Part shown: piece by piece, positions 1 through 4,058 of the stretch
Numbering within the stretch: position 1 is the first letter of the stretch
Layout of the letters: each line of letters starts with the position of its first letter
Assembly: GCA_937958685.1 (NCBI GenBank)
Contig: CALGNF010000061.1
Coordinates: 1-7,750, forward strand
Direction: 5' to 3'
Length of the DNA: 7,750 nucleotides
From: an uncultured Caryophanales bacterium
GTDB lineage: Bacteria > Bacillota_I > Bacilli_A > Izemoplasmatales > Hujiaoplasmataceae
Position numbers and translations under genes: made by a program
Notes under the pieces: generated by a model
Told to the model about the DNA's origin: nothing
Databases searched by the model: none
Seen by the model: the letters and a program-made list of their open reading frames with translations, nothing else

Positions 1-311
1 ATCGGTTTCTTGCCATCGGAGATGACTTTAGCGGTTGCCTCATGGATCAATGCCAATGCGGTTTCCACATCGCCGATTGGCAGCGAAAGATCGCCGATAT
101 CAGCGGTTTTGAACTGTTTCAGGCTGCGTTTGCGGTATGGCGAATACCACTCGACGCCGGCAGAGTCGACCCGGATCGCATTGCCGGCGAATCTGGCTCC
201 CGGCCGGAAAGAGGTCGTGCTGTCCATCGGACAACTGAAGATGACGACATCCGCTTCCGCGTAATCAGCGTTGCAACTCTGAAAAGACAAGTCAACCTTA
301 TTAATATTCAT
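1..311 (-). CDS. speB: agmatinase (ureohydrolase family), N-terminal part, cut by the window edge
   Basis: The first 103 residues of an arginase/agmatinase-family enzyme, running off the left edge of the window. Agmatinase hydrolyses agmatine to putrescine and urea in the cytoplasm with a dinuclear Mn centre. What I see is the family N terminus: a short strand ending VIFSCPMDSTTSFRPGARF (residues about 22-40; the family pattern is G/C-x-P-x-D-x-T-x-S-x-R-P-G), then IRVDSAGVEWYSPYRKRSL and DIGDLSLPIGDVETAL, and SDGKKP just before the edge. The metal-binding GGEH, DAHxD and DxD motifs lie outside the window. The ATG at 309-311 overlaps the last 11 bases of the decarboxylase gene (GATGAATATTAA) and has a GGGAGGGTG Shine-Dalgarno site about 7 nt upstream, inside the decarboxylase gene. 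The two genes are therefore one translationally coupled operon, and the upstream enzyme supplies the substrate, which favours agmatinase over arginase. Confidence 0.87.
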   Translation of the reverse strand, partial: MNINKVDLSFQSCNADYAEADVVIFSCPMDSTTSFRPGARFAGNAIRVDSAGVEWYSPYRKRSLKQFKTADIGDLSLPIGDVETALALIHEATAKVISDGKKP

Positions 312-1794
312 CTGTCTCACCCTCCCATTTGATCCAACGTTCTTTATCGATGACTTTGATATAGCCATTGTCGAGGTCGCTGTGGATCACTGAGCCCTTC
401 TTCAGGTAGAATTTGATATCGTTGATGACTTCCTTCGTGATGATCTCTCCAGGAATGACAAAGGGGATGCCCGGAGGATAGATCATGATCGATTCGGCAC
501 TGATCTCATCATAGGTTTCCTCAAACGGTAGTTGCAGTTTCGGAGCGTGATAGGCATCACGGGGACGGGCATAGGTTTCGGGGAATTGGTATATGAACTT
601 GATCTTCGGTAGCCGTTTGCGGACTTTGTAATACTTTTCGGAGAGATCCCGGAAAGCTTGCGTCAGATGCTCGAGATCATCCTTGGTGGTGCCGATTGTC
701 AGAACCGCGAGAACGATGTGCGATTCCGCGAGTTCCATCTGGATATTGTAACGGCGTCGCAATCGCTGGAAGACCTCGAAACCGGATAGGCCAAGATCGG
801 AGACCTTGATGACGATCTTGGTCAAATCGAAGGCAAATCCAGGGCGTTGTTGGACGTAATCGGTGTCGATGACCTTGATTCCGGGGATCTGCCTAAGCAT
901 CGTCCGAGCTTTGTCGGCCATCTGCAGCAGTTTGCTGATTCGGCGCTCGCCTTCGAAGTACATCGTCTTCCGGGCGACATCGAGACTGGCGATCAACAAC
1001 GAACTGGGCGATGTGCTGTGCAACATGTTCAGAGTCGACCGCAGGCGAATCTGATCGACCCGCTTGCCTTTTGTCAACAACACGGAACTCTGGGTCAGGG
1101 AAGCGGCCGTTTTATGAATCGAAGTCGCGCTGATGTCCGCTCCCGCGGCCATCGCGCTAATGGGCAATTTATCGGAAAAGTAGAATTGTGCTCCGTGCGC
1201 TTCATCGACAAGCACCATCATGTCATTGTCATGGGCATATTCAGTGATCCTCACGAGGTCGGAGGCTATGCCAAAGTAAGTTGGGTTGATCACGAAGACG
1301 GCTTTGGCATCGGGATGGTTGGTTATGGCTTCCACGTAATTCTCAAAAAAGACGCCATTGGCGATTCCGAGTTCGATATCGATATCGGGTTTCACGAAAA
1401 TCGGCATGGCGCCGCTCAAAATCAGTGCGTTGATGACCGACTTGTGGACATTGCGTGGCAGGATTATCTTATCGTTGGCTCGACAGGCTGACATGATCAT
1501 CGCCAAAATGCCAACGGATGTTCCGTTTGTCAGGAAATAGCTCTTGTCAGCGCCGCAGGCGCTGGCCATTAGTTTTTCGGCTTCCTTGATGACGCCATGG
1601 GGTTTGCCGAGGGTGTCAAGACCGAGGGGCGCGTTGGCGTCGAGCATGAACATCGGCGCGCCGGTGAAATCCATCAGGTCATTTTTGACTTTCCCTAGTT
1701 TGTGGCCGGGAACGTCAAATGGAGTTACGTTGCTCAACGCGTAGGCTTTGAGCTTCGAAAAGTAGGGAGTTTTGTATTGACGCTCATCTTTCAA
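301..1794 (-). CDS. speA: Orn/Lys/Arg decarboxylase, Bacillus-type arginine decarboxylase
   Basis: A 497-residue PLP enzyme of the short Gram-positive Orn/Lys/Arg decarboxylase family (fold type I), similar in length and detail to Bacillus subtilis SpeA, which makes agmatine from arginine. Visible motifs: FDVPGHKLG near residue 26, GTSVG (91-95), PRNVHKS (113-119), NPTYFG (170-175), VDEAHGAQF (196-204; Asp197 would contact the PLP ring nitrogen), the PLP-lysine signature SATSIHKTAASLTQSS (222-237, Schiff-base Lys228), SPSSLLIASLD (262-272) and the C-terminal IYPPGIPFVIPGE (438-450). The start is TTG: an in-frame TGA lies seven codons upstream, no ATG occurs in frame before residue 41, and an AGAGGCGG site lies 11 nt before the TTG. 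A partner agmatinase gene overlaps its 3' end, so arginine is the likeliest substrate; lysine cannot be excluded from sequence alone because both activities occur in this family. Confidence 0.9.
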   Translation of the reverse strand: MKDERQYKTPYFSKLKAYALSNVTPFDVPGHKLGKVKNDLMDFTGAPMFMLDANAPLGLDTLGKPHGVIKEAEKLMASACGADKSYFLTNGTSVGILAMIMSACRANDKIILPRNVHKSVINALILSGAMPIFVKPDIDIELGIANGVFFENYVEAITNHPDAKAVFVINPTYFGIASDLVRITEYAHDNDMMVLVDEAHGAQFYFSDKLPISAMAAGADISATSIHKTAASLTQSSVLLTKGKRVDQIRLRSTLNMLHSTSPSSLLIASLDVARKTMYFEGERRISKLLQMADKARTMLRQIPGIKVIDTDYVQQRPGFAFDLTKIVIKVSDLGLSGFEVFQRLRRRYNIQMELAESHIVLAVLTIGTTKDDLEHLTQAFRDLSEKYYKVRKRLPKIKFIYQFPETYARPRDAYHAPKLQLPFEETYDEISAESIMIYPPGIPFVIPGEIITKEVINDIKFYLKKGSVIHSDLDNGYIKVIDKERWIKWEGETDEY

Positions 1795-1839
1795 TTCGCC
1801 GTATACCGCCTCTCATTTTGGGATTTTGATGCAATAAGA

Positions 1840-1868
1840 ATAATACCACATATCACCCAAATACTAAA
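1840..1868 (-). promoter_or_regulatory. probable promoter of the speA-speB operon
   Basis: On the minus strand a TATTAT box (1845-1840) is preceded by TGTGG, giving an extended -10, and lies 17 nt after a weak -35 (TTTAGT, 1868-1863). Transcription would begin near 1833, leaving a leader of about 38 nt before the TTG start. Assigned from consensus match and position only. Confidence 0.45.
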
Positions 1869-1901
1869 GGATTTTTGTCCGAAATTCCGATTATTTTTTT
1901 C

Positions 1902-1929
1902 TTTGCTTTTAGATTCTTTATGGTATAAT
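1902..1929 (+). promoter_or_regulatory. promoter of the tRNA-Leu / tRNA-Gln operon
   Basis: A perfect TATAAT (1924-1929) with a TGG extension (1921-1923) lies 16 nt after TTTGCT (1902-1907). Transcription would start about ten bases before the first tRNA. The region upstream (1870-1910) is AT-rich, as expected for a stable-RNA promoter. It is divergent from the speA promoter. Confidence 0.7.
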
Positions 1930-1946
1930 AGTGTATGCGACAACAG

Positions 1947-2029
1947 GCGGTTGTGGCGGAACGGCAGACGCGCTACCCTCAGGAGGTAGTGTCCTTGACG
2001 TGTGGGTTCAAATCCCATCAACCGCACCA
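1947..2029 (+). tRNA. tRNA-Leu, anticodon CAG
   Basis: An 83-nt class II tRNA. The acceptor GCGGTTG (1947-1953) pairs with CAACCGC (2019-2025), followed by discriminator A and an encoded CCA. The anticodon stem CTACC / GGTAG (1973-1977 / 1985-1989) encloses loop CTCAGGA, so the anticodon is CAG (1980-1982) and the codon read is CUG. The long variable arm between 1990 and about 2003 and the TTCAAAT T-loop fit leucine tRNAs. Confidence 0.96.
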
Positions 2030-2036
2030 GTTGGAT

Positions 2037-2111
2037 TGGGCTATGGCCAAGTGGTTAAGGCATCGGATTCTGACTCCGAGATCGAGAGTTCGACTCTCTC
2101 TAGCCCTGCCA
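2037..2111 (+). tRNA. tRNA-Gln, anticodon CTG
   Basis: A 75-nt tRNA with anticodon stem TCGGA / TCCGA (2063-2067 / 2075-2079) and loop TTCTGAC, giving anticodon CTG (2070-2072) for codon CAG. The T-arm is GAGAG-TTCGACT-CTCTC, the discriminator is G (2108) and CCA is encoded (2109-2111). The acceptor TGGGCTA / TAGCCCT has six pairs and a U1-U72 mismatch where bacterial tRNA-Gln normally has a weak U1-A72 pair. It lies 7 nt after the tRNA-Leu gene and is probably co-transcribed with it. Confidence 0.95.
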
Positions 2112-2154
2112 AGACAACAAAAATCACAGCTTGTCTGTGGTTTTTTTGTTGTCT
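2112..2154 (+). terminator. intrinsic terminator of the tRNA operon
   Basis: A long hairpin starts at the base after the tRNA-Gln CCA: the left arm AGACAACAAAAA-TCACAG is complementary to the right arm CTGTGG-TTTTTTTGTTGTCT, with the apical loop CTTGT near 2130-2134 and the T-run on the 3' side. Because the arms carry an A-run and a T-run, it could also stop transcription arriving from the right. Confidence 0.85.
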
Positions 2155-2168
2155 GATTGGTAACAACG

Positions 2169-2206
2169 AAAAAGGTTTTTGCATCTTTTGGCCTTCTGCA
2201 AAAACC
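2169..2206 (-). terminator. hairpin with T-tract on the minus strand, likely end of the peptide-operon transcript
   Basis: A perfect 10-bp inverted repeat, GGTTTTTGCA (2174-2183) and TGCAAAAACC (2197-2206), with a 13-nt loop. Read on the minus strand it is followed directly by TTTTTCGTT. It is the first terminator-like structure reached by transcription leaving the 2829-2350 minus-strand genes, about 145 nt after the last stop codon. On the plus strand it has no T-tract. The spacer 2155-2349 otherwise holds no convincing gene. Confidence 0.5.
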
Positions 2207-2262
2207 ACTTCTCTTTCAATGCCTTTTGATTCAGATCGGTTAACTGAAAGGGTATTAAATTG

Positions 2263-2292
2263 TTGTGACAAACCCTACAATCGTGATATAAT
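2263..2292 (+). promoter_or_regulatory. orphan promoter-like sequence facing the 91-residue gene
   Basis: A perfect TATAAT (2287-2292) lies 16 nt after GTGACA (2265-2270), which sits in the small palindrome TTGTGACAA (2263-2271). No plus-strand gene follows. A transcript would begin near 2299, run through a short dyad (GCCGTTTCAACGGC, 2319-2332) and then antisense to the gene at 2350-2625. I see no terminator that would define a discrete small RNA. Confidence 0.35.
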
Positions 2293-2349
2293 TACTTTTG
2301 AAAACGACGCGGTTCTCGGCCGTTTCAACGGCAGATGGAGCAATCCCTG

Positions 2350-2625
2350 TTATGAATCGAGTGACTCCCGGTACTCCAGCAAGATGTCGTATGCCTTCTT
2401 GTGCATTTGCTTGTTGAAGACATACTCGTCATTGGTGATCTTGTCGATCTCCTCGTTGTACCATTCAATGACCTTGTCGAGAACGAGTCTTGTCGTTTCC
2501 GGATCATTGAGTCTGATTGCCTTTTTCAGTTCCTTGGTATAACCGACCATGAATGGATTTCTGGTATAGGTGTGAATTGTCCCGATGATTCCACCGAGTT
2601 CAATAATGAATTCTTGTCTTTGCAT
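2350..2625 (-). CDS. 91-residue protein of unknown function, second gene of the peptide operon
   Basis: I do not recognise the family. The product is soluble, with no signal peptide or membrane span. It begins MQRQEFIIELGGIIGTIHTY; from residue 30 on it is charged and looks mostly helical (KELKKAIRLNDPETTRLVL, then EWYNEEIDKI and KKAYDILLEYRESL). Reasons to believe it is coded: clean composition, an ATG with AAGGAAAGG upstream (spacing about 11 nt, on the long side), and a 39-nt gap from the small-peptide gene upstream on the same strand, with no terminator between. It is therefore probably co-transcribed with that gene from the promoter at 2854-2904. An accessory role in the peptide circuit (maturation, immunity, or modulation of the regulator) is possible but only a guess. 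Confidence 0.65.
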   Translation of the reverse strand: MQRQEFIIELGGIIGTIHTYTRNPFMVGYTKELKKAIRLNDPETTRLVLDKVIEWYNEEIDKITNDEYVFNKQMHKKAYDILLEYRESLDS

Positions 2626-2664
2626 GATTATACCAACCTTTCCTTATGATCTTTCAGCGAAAGA

Positions 2665-2829
2665 TTACCTCGTTATCCATTCCGGCTCGCCGGAGTTGTC
2701 GAAGTCCATAAGAACAATTTCTGGATTACCGTTTCGATTCATCGCCGCATGGTTCGCATTTCTGATGCCAAAGCCGATCACTTGCAGTCCTATTAACATG
2801 ATTAAAGCGCATCTCATAATTTTTTTCAT
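2665..2829 (-). CDS. 54-residue exported peptide, candidate pheromone precursor
   Basis: A small ORF with the form of a secreted signalling-peptide precursor: basic start MKKIMR, hydrophobic stretch CALIMLIGLQVIGFGI (7-22), then a polar tail of about 32 residues ending DFDNSGEPEWITR. The start at 2829 is set by GGGAG eight nt upstream; an in-frame ATG at 2844 lies almost on the predicted transcription start and has no ribosome site. Cys7 is too early and lacks a lipobox. It is divergent from the HTH-helical-repeat regulator at 2925, the usual place for PapR, NprX or SHP-type peptides beside their RNPP/Rgg receptors (family knowledge). The mature peptide cannot be told from sequence. Alternatives are a small membrane protein or a signal-anchored regulator. 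It is probably the first gene of an operon with the 91-residue protein. Confidence 0.65.
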   Translation of the reverse strand: MKKIMRCALIMLIGLQVIGFGIRNANHAAMNRNGNPEIVLMDFDNSGEPEWITR

Positions 2830-2831
2830 TT

Positions 2832-2858
2832 TTGACACTCCCTTCATGCCACTATCAT
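2832..2858 (+). promoter_or_regulatory. possible promoter of the regulator gene
   Basis: A perfect -35 TTGACA (2832-2837) on the plus strand faces TATCAT (2853-2858, 15-nt spacing) or TCATAT (2855-2860, 17-nt spacing). Neither combination is ideal. It overlaps the -10 and leader of the divergent peptide gene, so the two transcripts would compete and conserved box copy 1 would lie in the regulator 5' leader. Confidence 0.35.
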
Positions 2859-2877
2859 ATACCAAATTTCGCATTAG
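2854..2877 (-). promoter_or_regulatory. promoter of the peptide operon
   Basis: On the minus strand TATGAT (2859-2854) is separated by exactly 18 nt (2877-2860) from the end of the 27-bp conserved box (2904-2878). There is no good -35: the box end GCTGTTT occupies that place, as is usual at activator-dependent promoters. Transcription would start near 2847, about 18 nt before the ATG. Confidence 0.6.
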
Positions 2878-2904
2878 AAACAGCGCGGATATGTCGTACT
2901 TTTC
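2878..2904 (-). promoter_or_regulatory. 27-bp conserved box, copy 1 (probable regulator operator)
   Basis: Read on the minus strand toward the peptide gene, it begins GAAAAGTACGACATATCC and ends GCGCTGTTT. It is identical over all 27 bases to the sequence at 3901-3927. The ends show weak dyad symmetry (GAAA...TTTC). It lies 20 bp before the regulator start codon on the other strand, so a protein bound here could also affect the regulator gene. Interpreted as the binding site of the neighbouring HTH protein; the identity is seen, the function inferred. Confidence 0.6.
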
Positions 2905-2924
2905 TTGAAAACGAGGTGTTTTTC

Positions 2925-3845
2925 ATGAATTCGATGGAGATTGCGAATTATTTGGAAAAGATTCGGTATGGACGGAAAATGTCGCAAGAGGATTTCGTCG
3001 ACGGCGTTTGTTCCCTTAGACAATACCAAAGGTATCGCAGCGGCGAATGCGAGATCACTTACGAAAAAATCGACCGATTTGCCGTAAAACTCGGGATTCC
3101 AACCAAGACACTCATGCATGAGTTCGAACAAGAGAGCACCAAGCAGTACAATATGATCGACGAGTACTACAATTCCGTCGTCAACAAGGATCTCAAGATA
3201 GCTCAGGATCTTCGCATAAAGCTCGAAAAGGACATCATCTTCGGTGAGGAAAGAATCCAGTATTTCCATCATGCACTGATTCTCCATGATTATTTTTTGG
3301 GAAAGCTTTCCAAGGAAGAGACATTGAAACGAACCGAAGAGATGATCAATTTTCCCGCGATCATGAAACAGAACTTCTACACGGACATCGAGGTTCTGAT
3401 CCTGAGTTTCATGATCAGCCTGGTTGAATTCGATGAAAAGAACAAACTACTCAAAAAACTAACAAGCCTGTTTGAAACCGAGGATACGATTCTAAGCGGC
3501 GAGAGCGACCTTGTGTATGCCCTGATCCTGATGCGGCTTGCCAAAATTCACGGAGTGTTAAAAAATTTCCCAAAGGTCATTCAACTCTGTGATATTGGAA
3601 TCAACAGGGGAATCCGCTACAAGCAATATTACTTGATGGAGTATTTCTATTATTACAAAGCCTTATCCCATTTCAAACTTGAGGAATATGCTTTATACGA
3701 GGAAGCGCTGTTCCGTTGCTACAATGTCTTGCACATGGAAGGCAACCCCAAAAAGATTGAGAAGTTCACATCACTGATTGAAGAGGATTTCAAGATTGTC
3801 TATGATTCCTTCATCATGAAATACTTGATGAAAAACATTATGTAG
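2925..3845 (+). CDS. HTH transcriptional regulator with helical-repeat sensor domain, RNPP/Rgg-like
   Basis: A 306-residue cytoplasmic regulator. Residues about 7-66 form a Cro/CI-type helix-turn-helix: LEKIRYGRKMSQEDFVDG, recognition helix CSLRQYQRYRSGECEIT (29-45), then KIDRFAVKLGIPTKTLMHEF. Residues 75-306 look all-helical with TPR-like spacing of aromatic and small residues, for example LVYALILMRLAKIHGVL (196-212) and YYLMEYFYYYKALSHFKLEEY (from 235). No membrane span or enzyme motif is present. Length and order match Rgg and PlcR proteins, in which the C-terminal repeat binds an imported oligopeptide. The start at 2925 has GAGGTG six nt upstream; an open frame to 2832 would run back across the conserved box without a ribosome site. 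The genes on either side each carry the 27-bp box in front, pointing to this protein as its reader. It ends at its own terminator. The ligand is unproven. Confidence 0.8.
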   Translation: MNSMEIANYLEKIRYGRKMSQEDFVDGVCSLRQYQRYRSGECEITYEKIDRFAVKLGIPTKTLMHEFEQESTKQYNMIDEYYNSVVNKDLKIAQDLRIKLEKDIIFGEERIQYFHHALILHDYFLGKLSKEETLKRTEEMINFPAIMKQNFYTDIEVLILSFMISLVEFDEKNKLLKKLTSLFETEDTILSGESDLVYALILMRLAKIHGVLKNFPKVIQLCDIGINRGIRYKQYYLMEYFYYYKALSHFKLEEYALYEEALFRCYNVLHMEGNPKKIEKFTSLIEEDFKIVYDSFIMKYLMKNIM

Positions 3846-3863
3846 GCCATTTAAAAATGAAAC

Positions 3864-3896
3864 AGCGGAGAAGACATGCACTTTTCTCCGCTTTTT
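3864..3896 (+). terminator. intrinsic terminator of the regulator gene
   Basis: A 9-bp stem, AGCGGAGAA (3864-3872) with TTCTCCGCT (3884-3892), an 11-nt loop, and a TTTTTG tail. It begins 18 nt after the regulator stop codon and ends just before conserved box copy 2, so the GGDEF-EAL gene downstream is a separate transcription unit. Confidence 0.85.
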
Positions 3897-3900
3897 GTTG

Positions 3901-3927
3901 GAAAAGTACGACATATCCGCGCTGTTT
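3901..3927 (+). promoter_or_regulatory. 27-bp conserved box, copy 2 (probable regulator operator)
   Basis: Identical in all 27 bases to copy 1 at 2878-2904, in inverted orientation on the chromosome but in the same orientation relative to its downstream gene. The next bases (TC) extend the terminal symmetry to GAAAA...TTTTC. Flanking bases differ between the copies (TTG before this copy, CAA before copy 1), so the conserved block is sharply bounded. Confidence 0.6.
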
Positions 3928-3956
3928 TCTCATTACTAATACTTATATAATATAAT
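3928..3956 (+). promoter_or_regulatory. promoter of the GGDEF-EAL gene
   Basis: TATAAT at 3946-3951 lies exactly 18 nt after the box, the same spacing as at the peptide promoter. A second overlapping TATAAT occupies 3951-3956. No recognisable -35 is present apart from the box end GCTGTTT. Confidence 0.6.
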
Positions 3957-4058
3957 TGCGATTCCTGCTACAGTATCAAACAAAATACTTTGTAAGAAGA
4001 AAGAGGTTGTGCATAGAGACGTAATTTCTGGTTTTATGACAGAAACGGGTGAGGGCGG
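3957..4058 (+). other. about 100-nt leader of the GGDEF-EAL gene
   Basis: It holds two small dyads: ACAAA / TTTGT (3980-3984 / 3989-3993) and TTTCTG / CAGAAA (4025-4030 / 4040-4045). The second ends three bases before the ribosome site GAGGGCGG, so it could modulate access to it. I see no match to the c-di-GMP riboswitch (GEMM) consensus and no terminator. Confidence 0.35.

Noticed and set aside
847..1491. 214-codon open frame on the plus strand opposite the decarboxylase
   Set aside because: It lies wholly antisense to a gene with clear family motifs, has no recognisable protein features, and open antisense frames are common in genes of this codon usage.
2041..2271. 76-codon minus-strand frame starting at 2271
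   Set aside because: It runs through the terminator hairpin and antisense across tRNA-Gln, so it is explained by RNA-gene sequence, not by coding.
1931..2542. 203-codon plus-strand frame across both tRNA genes
   Set aside because: It is made of the two tRNAs, their terminator and antisense of the 91-residue gene.
2832..2924. 31-codon upstream extension of the regulator
   Set aside because: It would translate the divergent promoter and the conserved box, and it lacks a ribosome site, while GAGGTG sits six nt before the ATG at 2925.
3957..4058. c-di-GMP riboswitch in the leader of the GGDEF-EAL gene
   Set aside because: The leader is about 100 nt long but shows none of the GEMM conserved segments; only two short dyads are present.
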